A DNA stretch of 21,492 bases from DASRAJ01 sp039920305 (GTDB lineage: Bacteria; Bacteroidota; Bacteroidia; Chitinophagales; UBA10324). The stretch covers positions 1-21,492 of the forward strand of contig JBDSEA010000064.1 in assembly GCA_039920305.1 (NCBI GenBank). The letters run 5' to 3'. This document shows, in pieces, positions 1 to 6,214 of the stretch. The notes below the pieces were generated by a model. It ran no database searches. It saw nothing but the letters and a program-made list of their open reading frames with translations, and was not told where the DNA came from. Position 1 is the first letter of the stretch; the number at the start of each line of letters is the position of its first letter. Made by a program: the position numbers and the translations under genes.

Positions 1-137
1 ACATCTTCGGCGCACTCGGATTCATACTTGCCGTTCCATTGACCATGACTGCTAAGATTCTCTTTTTTGATGAAGATGTGAATATTGACGTACAGTTGCC
101 CGGTGAGGATGATGAGGGGAACCTGATCAAAAAATAA
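1..137 (+). CDS. AI-2E family transporter, C-terminal end (partial)
   Basis: Reading from base 3, an open frame runs off the left edge and stops at TAA 135-137. The visible tail begins with a Gly-rich hydrophobic stretch (FGALGFILAVPLT) and ends in an acidic, hydrophilic tail rich in Asp and Glu. The G-x-L-G-x-I-L-A-V-P pattern is typical of the last conserved block of the AI-2E/PerM (YhhT) permease family, polytopic inner-membrane proteins of about 350 residues linked to autoinducer or ion export. Only about 44 residues are present, so the family is inferred from one motif. No promoter or neighbour on the left can be judged. Confidence 0.55.
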   Translation, partial: IFGALGFILAVPLTMTAKILFFDEDVNIDVQLPGEDDEGNLIKK

Positions 138-301
138 TCAACAGGAGAGCCGGGATTGATCTGTACCATCCTGTGTAATTTAGATTAAGCAAGCTCGTAG
201 CAGTGGTTCCATATATTGTACACGGAATGAAAATTTAAAATGTAGAATTTAGAAACTATCTGCTTCGTGCCTTATTCCATGAATAAATTTCTTTCCTATT
301 A

Positions 302-367
302 CGAAAGGTTGTTAAAAAAATAATATTCATAGACTTAGACGATACCATATTTTTACTGCATCAGTAA
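302..367 (+). pseudogene. HAD-superfamily motif I remnant
   Basis: The frame through 302-367 reads VVKKIIFIDLDDTIF and then a stop (TAA 365-367). hhhhDxDxT is the catalytic motif I of haloacid-dehalogenase-fold phosphatases, where the first Asp is the nucleophile. Nothing else of this domain follows in frame. Another HAD motif I appears about 130 bases later in a different frame, so this is either the vestige of a separate upstream HAD gene or a duplicated 5' end. The motif is clear but short. Confidence 0.4.
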
Positions 368-387
368 TAAATAAACTGAAATTATAA

Positions 388-995
388 GTAAATGCCACTG
401 AATGCAACCTACTTCAGGATTTTTTTGAAAAGACCCGGTTTTCTACGGAGGGTGCAGTGATTACGGATCTCGATGGAACGGCACTGCAGGGGGTGAGAGG
501 AAGTATCACCATTCCTGAAAGTGTAAAATCAGGCTTAAAAAAAATTCATGAGCTCGGAAGACCGGTGGTGCTTAATACCCTGCGATTTCCATTATCAGTG
601 ATGCGCAGCTTTGGAAGAGAATGGTATGACATCTCAAATGCACTTGTTCCCAAGTGTTGCTGAATGGAAGCATGCTTGGATACTTAGAACAGGATGTTGA
701 TGATCAGCTATCATGCCGGGAAGATTGATGCATATCCGCAAGGCATGGGGTAGATAAGAATTCCGGCACACATCGGATTGCAGAGAAACTACAATTCAAC
801 CTTCTGCACTCCATTGGCGCAGGTGATACTCCAATAGATAATTTTCTTCTAAGCGTGGGATTGGCCTTGCATGTGGGCAATTATCCCTTAAAATACCAGG
901 GTCAGCTTCTCACTATGAATATTGCAAATGCTTATGAACTGGGTGAAATCCTGGCTCATCTTGCAGAAATGCAGCACACAGAAATCAATTCTTAG
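388..995 (+). pseudogene. HAD-IIB-like hydrolase, decayed (deletion and frameshifts)
   Basis: Frame 388-663 contains motif I (AVITDLDGTAL), a cap-proximal TIPESVKSGLKKI segment and LGRPVVLNTLRFPLSV, the motif II region. The match continues in another frame just after 655 (LNGSMLGYLEQDV), then again at about 710-750 (KIDAYPQGMG), and finally in the frame ending at TAG 993-995, which carries DKNSGTHRIAEKL, SIGAGDTPIDNFLLSVG (motif IV, acidic Mg site) and a plausible natural C-terminus. Relative to the roughly 400-residue family members I recall, about 150 residues between the second and third blocks are missing. This makes true gene decay more likely than sequencing error. It would have been a Mg-dependent phosphatase. 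The next gene, also broken, starts 2 bases later. Confidence 0.65.
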
Positions 996-996
996 C

Positions 997-1927
997 ATGG
1001 GCATTCATTCGACCGAGCAGGTCCGCACAAAAAAACTTATGGTAAAAACCATAATGAAGCATCACTTCGGAAGACACCAAAAAAAATATCATTTTCAAGC
1101 CGGGCTGTCAAATGTAGTTTTTGAAACGGCCATGCCGGATGGGGAATATGTGATTCGGATTTCACATACGCCCGATAAAATAAACTTCGACATCAAAGAG
1201 CAGTGGCTGTTTCTGTTGCCCGTGAAAAGGGAATTCCTGTACGGGAGATATTGGAAGTGGGAATTCAACTTACCTCAAAGCCCTATATGGTGGCGCGAAA
1301 AACAAATGGCATAGTGGCGACGCATTATCCTGACCGACTAAAAATAATCAGGGAAATGGGAAGTTACGTGGCGATAATACATTCCATCCCTACCATTGGA
1401 TACGGGCACATTTTTAACTGGTCAGAAAACACACTATCAAAAAATGAAACATGGAAAGAGTATCTTCAGAATGAGTTGAAACTTGATGAGCGCCTTGAGA
1501 TATTGGATAAATATAAAATGCTTCGCCAAAAAGATTTTAAAAAGCTAAAAGCATCTTGCTTCAAATGACCAAATGGAGGGAGAAACCAGCTTTGAATCAT
1601 GGCGATATCAGAACCAAGAATATTTTAATTGATGATAAGGGAAAAATTTCTGCGATATTTGACTGGGAAAACTGTATTTCTACGATTGTACCCTATTGGG
1701 ACCTCTCTATATCTCTTCACGATCTTAACCTTGATGAAAAGCAGGAATTTCTTGCGGGGTATGGGATAAAAGAAATGGAATTCAGCAGGATAGCAAAAGC
1801 GGTGAAAGCATTTAATCTGATCAACTATGCCCCGGTTATCCAAAGGATAGCAGCAAGGAAGCAAACCAGGCTGATAGAACACTATCGTCTGAGATTTAAT
1901 GGCTTACCAGACTTATATTCATTATAA
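997..1927 (+). pseudogene. Aminoglycoside phosphotransferase (APH)-fold kinase, two frameshifts
   Basis: ATG 997 opens a frame (MGIHSTEQVRTKKL...) with the N-lobe strand GLSNVVFETAMPDGEYVIRI. The match shifts near 1200-1205 (one base short in EQW/AVSVAREKG), runs to about 1545, and shifts again in an A-rich stretch. It then continues in the frame 1556-1927, which holds the APH catalytic loop LNHGDIRTKNILI (H-x-D-x(4)-N) and the Mg-binding IFDWENC. End to end this gives about 305 residues, normal for APH/choline-kinase-like enzymes that phosphorylate small hydroxylated substrates. The substrate is unknown. It probably formed an operon with the HAD gene just upstream, and both are broken. Each indel alone could be a sequencing error, but together with the upstream deletion, decay is favoured. 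Confidence 0.7.
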
Positions 1928-1971
1928 TTAATATTTCTGCATTTACCTAATGTGAATATTAAATTAAATCT

Positions 1972-1979
1972 TATGTTTT
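1972..1979 (+). promoter_or_regulatory. Possible Bacteroidota -7 box (TATGTTTT)
   Basis: TATGTTTT matches the Bacteroidota -7 consensus TAnnTTTG at 7 of 8 positions and lies about 55 bases before the ATG at 2034. The -33 element is weak (TGTG at 1951-1954). The box is in AT-rich DNA, so chance is not excluded. Confidence 0.3.
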
Positions 1980-2033
1980 TCATATAGCGGTATGTTGTTT
2001 GCAATACGGTTTTTTAAACCAAAACAAACCGCA

Positions 2034-2624
2034 ATGAAAAACTTTACCATCATTACCCTATTTGTAATGGTATGCTCGACGCTTACTGCTCAGCATATGC
2101 ACATGAATCCGGGAATAAAGGCAGGATTAAATCTTGCTTCGCTCAATAGTGAAAACGATGATTTTGATTATAGTTTCAACACCTCTTTAAACGCGGGTGT
2201 GTTCGTTCACATGCATTTTAACAAACTTATCGCAATACAACCGGAACTGAATTTCTCCGGGCAGGGTGCACAATATGATTTTGCCGGCACAAATCTCCAT
2301 CTCAACCTTGCTTATGTTAATCTTCCTGTGATTTTACAGATCATGCTGGGTAATGGATTTCGCCTGCAAACGGGGCCACAGGTCGGTGTGTTAGTGAGTG
2401 CAAATAGTAAGGAGGGTGATACCAGTACTGATGTAAAATCAAGCTTTAACAAGCCTGACTTATCCTGGATGTTTGGCGCAAGCTATGTACATAAATCAGG
2501 GTTTGGACTGGATGCACGCTATAACCTCGGTTTGAGTAACATCAACGAGGATGATTCAGAAAAAATCAAAAATAGTGTGATTGCGATAAGCCTTTTCTAT
2601 CAGTTGAAAGGAAAGCACGATTAG
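2034..2624 (+). CDS. Outer-membrane beta-barrel protein (PorT/porin-like family)
   Basis: The 196-residue product starts with a clear Sec signal peptide (MKNFTIITLFVMVCSTLTAQ), which is why ATG 2034 is preferred to the in-frame start at 1992. The mature part has alternating amphipathic strands: GIKAGLNLASL, a short acidic loop, SFNTSLNAGVFVHM, LIAIQPELNFSGQGA, LAYVNLPVILQIML, RLQTGPQVGVLVSA, MFGASYVHKSGFGLDARYNLGLSNI, and a final strand IAISLFYQLKG with a late aromatic. This is the standard pattern of the 'outer membrane protein beta-barrel domain' family of Bacteroidota, 8-stranded barrels of mostly unknown role. It is monocistronic, with a terminator candidate at 2756. It appears intact, unlike its left neighbours. 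Confidence 0.8.
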   Translation: MKNFTIITLFVMVCSTLTAQHMHMNPGIKAGLNLASLNSENDDFDYSFNTSLNAGVFVHMHFNKLIAIQPELNFSGQGAQYDFAGTNLHLNLAYVNLPVILQIMLGNGFRLQTGPQVGVLVSANSKEGDTSTDVKSSFNKPDLSWMFGASYVHKSGFGLDARYNLGLSNINEDDSEKIKNSVIAISLFYQLKGKHD

Positions 2625-2755
2625 AAGTGTGAATGCATCAATACCCTCAGATGGGCGAAGGCAAAACCTTTGTACCCTTTTCGTTGGCTATCATTCAGGA
2701 ATTTATTTTATTGAATTAAGAGGGGCAGACCATTAAATAGAATGCACTTGTAAAT

Positions 2756-2794
2756 AATTCCCTTTCAGCAGCAGAAGGCTGTGGGGAATTTTTT
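2756..2794 (+). terminator. Rho-independent terminator candidate
   Basis: AATTCCC (2756-2762) pairs with GGGAATT (2784-2790). An inner stem CAGC/GCTG (2766-2769 with 2778-2781) forms inside, and a run of six T (2789-2794) follows. It lies 130 bases after the barrel gene and upstream of msrB, separating the two transcription units. Confidence 0.6.
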
Positions 2795-2809
2795 ATGCTT
2801 TTGCGGGTT

Positions 2810-2837
2810 AATTATTTTTCAGAACTTCTGGTATCAG
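2810..2837 (+). repeat. Direct repeat, copy 1 (upstream of msrB)
   Basis: AATTATTTTTCAGAA followed by CTTCTGGTATCAG. It matches copy 2 at 3348-3374 apart from a short T-run/indel difference, two bases around the middle and one G/A change in the last half. It lies about 90 bases before the msrB ATG. The shared core is ACTTCTGRTATCAG. Confidence 0.55.
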
Positions 2838-2926
2838 TGCGGATAGGAACAATTAACCGCAAATACCCCCTCAGAACCTTTTTTGAGTGTTTTTTTTCTA
2901 AATTCAAAATACTTTAAAAGTTTAAC

Positions 2927-3292
2927 ATGGACTATAATAAGCTCACAAAGGAAGAAGAAAAAGTGATCGTTCATAAAGGGACTGAGCAACCATTTACGGG
3001 AGAGTATAACGATCACAAAGAGGCAGGAACCTACATGTGCCGGCGCTGCGATGCTCTTTTGTACCGTTCGGATAACAAGTTTGATTCACATTGTGGCTGG
3101 CCGAGCTTTGATGATGAGGTGCCGGGCGCGGTGAAGCATGTTCCTGATGCGGATGGCAGGCGGATTGAAATCGTTTGCGCTGCCTGTGATGGGCACTTAG
3201 GTCATGTATTTAGGGGTGAAAGACTCACCGCCAAAAACACCAGGCATTGTGTGAATTCCCTTTCGATAAAATTTATTCCGGCAGCCAAATGA
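2927..3292 (+). CDS. msrB: Peptide-methionine (R)-S-oxide reductase MsrB
   Basis: This 121-residue cytosolic enzyme reduces methionine-R-sulfoxide in proteins, using thioredoxin for turnover. All family marks are present: structural zinc ligands C38/C41 (CRRC) and C84/C87 (CAAC), the HCGWPSF signature at 55-61 whose C56 sits where the recycling cysteine is found, the GHLGHVF motif at 89-95, and the catalytic C108 in RHCVNS. Its length is that of a stand-alone single-domain MsrB, with no MsrA fusion and no signal peptide. The ATG at 2927 is immediately followed by a conserved N-terminal segment (KLTKEEEKVI). It is alone between the terminator at 2756 and tRNA-Ser, and a ~28-bp repeat lies on each side. 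Confidence 0.95.
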   Translation: MDYNKLTKEEEKVIVHKGTEQPFTGEYNDHKEAGTYMCRRCDALLYRSDNKFDSHCGWPSFDDEVPGAVKHVPDADGRRIEIVCAACDGHLGHVFRGERLTAKNTRHCVNSLSIKFIPAAK

Positions 3293-3347
3293 TGGAATAT
3301 CTTTCAGGAAAACACATGGTCATACTGCAAATAACTTTTTGATTGAA

Positions 3348-3374
3348 AATTATTTCAGGGACTTCTGATATCAG
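3348..3374 (+). repeat. Direct repeat, copy 2 (between msrB and tRNA-Ser)
   Basis: AATTATTTCAGGG followed by ACTTCTGATATCAG, the partner of 2810-2837. This copy contains the perfect 14-bp palindrome TTCTGATATCAGAA at 3363-3376. It lies about 45 bases before tRNA-Ser. Confidence 0.55.
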
Positions 3375-3407
3375 AAAAGTGAAATCGAATCCCTAAGCTT
3401 CCTTTAT

Positions 3408-3415
3408 TATTTTTG
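3408..3415 (+). promoter_or_regulatory. -7 box (TATTTTTG) of tRNA-Ser
   Basis: TATTTTTG fits the Bacteroidota consensus TAnnTTTG exactly and ends 6 bases before the tRNA. I see no good -33 TTG at the usual spacing. Transcription would start at or just before the mature 5' end. Confidence 0.45.
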
Positions 3416-3420
3416 TGCAC

Positions 3421-3507
3421 GGAGAGATGGCAGAGCGGTCGAACGCGGCGGTCTTGAAAACCGTTGATGGCGCAAGTCATCCGGGGGTTCGAATCCCTCT
3501 CTCTCCG
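3421..3507 (+). tRNA. tRNA-Ser (anticodon UGA)
   Basis: The acceptor stem GGAGAGA (3421-3427) pairs with TCTCTCC (3500-3506), with discriminator G3507. The anticodon stem-loop is GGT-CTTGAAA-ACC, giving UGA, which reads UCA-type serine codons. A long class-II variable arm (about 16 bases) follows, then the T-arm with TTCGAAT. CCA is not encoded in full (GCA follows). The 3' end overlaps, on the opposite strand, the last nine codons of the NTPase gene ending at 3477. Confidence 0.95.
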
Positions 3508-3998
3508 CACTGTAAATCTTCAGTAAATTGCTGGTGACTTTTGATTTCAAAATGTATTAACACCTCTTTCAACAGTGATTTACGAATCACCAGGATCAGT
3601 TTCTGCTTTTTAGACTGAGAGTTATCAATTGAAATGTCAGATAAAATTTTTTTCAGCACATCTGAAAATCCAGCTGATTTTAATTCGAGCAGACCTATTT
3701 CATCAATAATCAAACAGATGTTTTTTTGATCAAACCCGTCAAGCAAAATATTTTTCGCCCGGTCAAATGCAGGTTTGCTGAACGTATATCTTCCGGCAGT
3801 CAGAACATTGGATTCACCTTCTTCTGCTTCCATAGGAAAAATCTCCTTTGTTGCTGCATTCATGAAAATGCGCTTTCCATCAATGACGGGTGTTAGAATA
3901 CCATGAATATTGTCTCTTTCTTCAAGCCATTTAATGAGGCGGGTAGTCTTGCCGCTTTGAATGGGCCCTGACAAAATGAAAATATTATTTTTTTTCAT
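3477..3998 (-). CDS. THEP1-like P-loop nucleoside-triphosphatase
   Basis: The product has 173 residues from the ATG at 3998; an upstream in-frame start at 4010 would add four. Walker A is GPIQSGKT (11-18) and Walker B is LIIDEIGLLEL (about 96-106, D99/E100). The DEIG-x-LEL run is characteristic of the THEP1/NTPase_1 family of small soluble kinase-like NTPases whose cellular role is poorly known. Its start overlaps the end of the membrane-protein gene 3985-4992 by 14 bases, implying translational coupling. The last nine residues (GERGIRTPG) are the antisense of tRNA-Ser, because no stop occurs before the tRNA. The true fold probably ends near residue 160. Co-encoding with an ECF-like membrane protein suggests an energising role in transport, which is inference. 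Confidence 0.75.
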   Translation of the reverse strand: MKKNNIFILSGPIQSGKTTRLIKWLEERDNIHGILTPVIDGKRIFMNAATKEIFPMEAEEGESNVLTAGRYTFSKPAFDRAKNILLDGFDQKNICLIIDEIGLLELKSAGFSDVLKKILSDISIDNSQSKKQKLILVIRKSLLKEVLIHFEIKSHQQFTEDLQCGERGIRTPG

Positions 3999-4992
3999 TT
4001 TGAATATCAAGTGAGTTAACCAGAATAGTTTTTAAAAATTTGTTCAGGCGTTTGAATCCTTTTTTATTAGATGAGTATTGCCAGCTTTTGTTCAATACGA
4101 GCTGAGTTTGTGGCAGAATCCTCAAAATTTCATTAATGCTTTGCTGCGACTTTGATCGCTGTTTGAGAAGCCATTTATTCAGAAAATAAGTAATCACAGG
4201 ACTGATGAGAAAATACCATGTCATAATAATTAATACAGACCTCAGAATAATATGTGCTGCAACATTTGAGGGGATTAGCGGATTACCGATTTTTAATTCA
4301 GACTGGAACCACAAGCAGGCAAGAAGAATCCATACGACAAGCAATGCAATTTTCATTTTACCCCTTTTCTTTAAAGCCGGAGCAGAAGATGGTTCACTGG
4401 TAGTATTGAGCTCAAGCAGAAATTCGTTTCTCCAGCCTTTAACCCTGCCGGGTATCTTTCCCGCAATCCACCCAATGGATATTCCGGCAACAAAATGAAG
4501 GAAAACATATCCCCCTGCTAAATATAAGCTATAATTCGTGATGCTCTGCTGGTGAGAAAGTCCGCTGATAAAGGCGTTCACCGCTTTCCAGAAATCCATT
4601 CCATACAGAATTGTCATTGTAAGGATCCGTTGAAGTGCGGATTCAACAAGAGCAAGGGGAGCAAAGAGTATGCATGAAAATTTATAATGTTTCCGGCTGT
4701 AAAAAAGAAGTTCTCCTGTAATTCCCTGAAAGAAAACTGCGAAATAAGCGGGCAAGGGACTGTGAGGACTAAGCATCATTTTAAAAATCGCTACAATAAT
4801 AGTAGCTCTGATGATAGCACCCTTTTGAGGTACATAATACGCGATCAGGCAAACAATAATCACCGCGCTTCCTCCATTGATCAATCCCGAAACAGGCAGA
4901 TTAATGCCATGGATAATTCCGCCGAGCACACCCTCACAGACAGCCCAGAGTGCAATCAGCCGGTAATAAAGCTGCTTTTCATCAACGGTCAT
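3985..4992 (-). CDS. Multi-pass membrane protein, ECF-transporter-like (S-/T-component features)
   Basis: The 335-residue product has no signal peptide. About five to six hydrophobic segments lie in residues 8-180, with small-residue-rich helices such as GVLGGIIHGINLPVSGLINGG and a conserved-looking SPHSPLPAYFAVFFQG. A charged linker follows at about 185-210, then two more membrane segments (about 213-230 and 245-275). The tail is a basic, helical cytosolic stretch of about 60 residues. The first half recalls S-components or CbiM-type integral subunits of energy-coupling-factor transporters. The second half, with its pair of basic cytosolic helices, recalls the coupling region of EcfT. This resemblance is topological, not a firm family match. 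The downstream gene is the overlapping NTPase, and the gene is divergent from the molybdoenzyme. Confidence 0.55.
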   Translation of the reverse strand: MTVDEKQLYYRLIALWAVCEGVLGGIIHGINLPVSGLINGGSAVIIVCLIAYYVPQKGAIIRATIIVAIFKMMLSPHSPLPAYFAVFFQGITGELLFYSRKHYKFSCILFAPLALVESALQRILTMTILYGMDFWKAVNAFISGLSHQQSITNYSLYLAGGYVFLHFVAGISIGWIAGKIPGRVKGWRNEFLLELNTTSEPSSAPALKKRGKMKIALLVVWILLACLWFQSELKIGNPLIPSNVAAHIILRSVLIIMTWYFLISPVITYFLNKWLLKQRSKSQQSINEILRILPQTQLVLNKSWQYSSNKKGFKRLNKFLKTILVNSLDIQNEKK

Positions 4993-5061
4993 TAAATAAC
5001 TTCTCTTTAAAATTATCCGGGCAAGTTATTGAGCAATTTATTACCATTACAAACTTGATTT

Positions 5062-5069
5062 TATCTTTA
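5062..5069 (+). promoter_or_regulatory. Possible -7 box (TATCTTTA) before the molybdoenzyme
   Basis: TATCTTTA differs from TAnnTTTG only in the last base. It lies 20 bases upstream of the ATG at 5089, inside the 96-base divergent intergenic region. TTTA at 5037-5040 could be the -33 element at about the right spacing. Confidence 0.35.
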
Positions 5070-5088
5070 CACTGATTCGGACTTCTGT

Positions 5089-6171
5089 ATGGATAAAGAT
5101 CCCCATTTCATTATTCACAGCACGAACCCTCTCAATGCAGAGCCTGAGCCTGATAAGCTTCGTGAGAATTTCATTACCCCGTACAAAGAGTTTTATATCC
5201 GTAATCATGGTGATATACCGGAAATTGATGAAAATATTTTCCGGCTTCAGGTGAATGGATTGGTTGAACGGGAAATGGAATTATCAATGAAAGATCTCTT
5301 GGAGGATTTCTCAAAACACAGCGTGATGGCAACCTTGCAGTGTGCAGGAAACCGGCGTACAGAGCTGCTCCAAGTGGCACCTGTTCCCGGTGAAGTTCCC
5401 TGGCATGACAGTGCAATTGGCAATGCCGTGTGGACTGGAGTGAGACTAAGGGATATATTAATCCATTCGGGAGTTAAAAATGAAGCAAGATATATAGAAT
5501 TCATGGGTGCTGATGAGGTATTCAGGCATGGTGAAAATGTGGGTTTCGGTGCATCCATTCAAATTGAAAAAGGCTTGAGTGATGAAGTAATCCTTGCCTA
5601 TGAAATGAATGACAGTCCACTTGAGCCCACTCATGGGTTTCCCTTGCGCGCGGTGGTTCCTGGTTATATCGGGGCAAGAAGTGTGAAGTGGCTTACACGA
5701 ATTACATTACTAAAAGAGCCATCGAAAAATTATTTTCAGGATCACGCTTACCGGCTTTTCCCTCCCGAAGCAAAAGCTGAAACAGTTGACTGGAATACCG
5801 GTATTCAATTGAGTGAGCTTAATGTGAATTGTGTGATCACCGCACCAAAGAACGATTCAATAATTAATAATGGTGCCGTAACGGCTGAAGGCTGGGCCAT
5901 AAGCGGCGGAAAAAAAATTATTCGTGTAGAGATATCAATTGATAACGGAGTATCATGGAGCAATGCAAAGATTACCGATGGAGATAATCCGATGACATGG
6001 TCATTTTGGGAAGCAAAGCTCGCCTTACCCAGTGGTGAATCTGAAATTATTGCGCGTGCCATTGATAGCGAAATGAACATACAGCCGGCTGAGTTGCGCG
6101 AGGTATGGAATTTTAAAGGCTATATGAATAATGGATGGCACAGGGTTAAAGTGGGAGTGAAGGAAAGTTAA
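5089..6171 (+). CDS. Sulfite oxidase-family molybdopterin oxidoreductase
   Basis: The 360-residue product resembles the molybdenum part of eukaryotic sulfite oxidases. The Mo-cofactor domain spans about 25-215, with the Mo-ligating cysteine C85 in TLQCAGNRR and the conserved HGFPLRAVVPGYIGARSVKW block (182-201) that lines the cofactor and anion pocket. A C-terminal dimerisation (Ig-like) domain spans about 235-345 (VTAEGWAISGGKKIIRVEISIDNG, then WSFWEA). There is no heme-b5 domain and no Sec or Tat signal peptide, so a plant-type, cytosolic, heme-free enzyme is predicted; its electron acceptor is not encoded nearby. Sulfite is the likely substrate, but other members act on sulfoxides. No cofactor-synthesis genes are in the window. 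It is convergent with the gliding-motility protein, 43 bases apart. Confidence 0.88.
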   Translation: MDKDPHFIIHSTNPLNAEPEPDKLRENFITPYKEFYIRNHGDIPEIDENIFRLQVNGLVEREMELSMKDLLEDFSKHSVMATLQCAGNRRTELLQVAPVPGEVPWHDSAIGNAVWTGVRLRDILIHSGVKNEARYIEFMGADEVFRHGENVGFGASIQIEKGLSDEVILAYEMNDSPLEPTHGFPLRAVVPGYIGARSVKWLTRITLLKEPSKNYFQDHAYRLFPPEAKAETVDWNTGIQLSELNVNCVITAPKNDSIINNGAVTAEGWAISGGKKIIRVEISIDNGVSWSNAKITDGDNPMTWSFWEAKLALPSGESEIIARAIDSEMNIQPAELREVWNFKGYMNNGWHRVKVGVKES

Positions 6172-6214
6172 TATAAAAGAGCTTGAAAATGCAATAAAAT
6201 TTTAAATAACTGGT

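Noticed and set aside
997..1927. Programmed frameshifting in the APH-like gene
   Set aside because: Neither shift site has a convincing slippery heptamer plus downstream structure, and the upstream gene is clearly deleted, so ordinary decay is simpler.
4205..4498. 97-residue plus-strand frame
   Set aside because: Antisense to the membrane protein gene, with no motif and no promoter.
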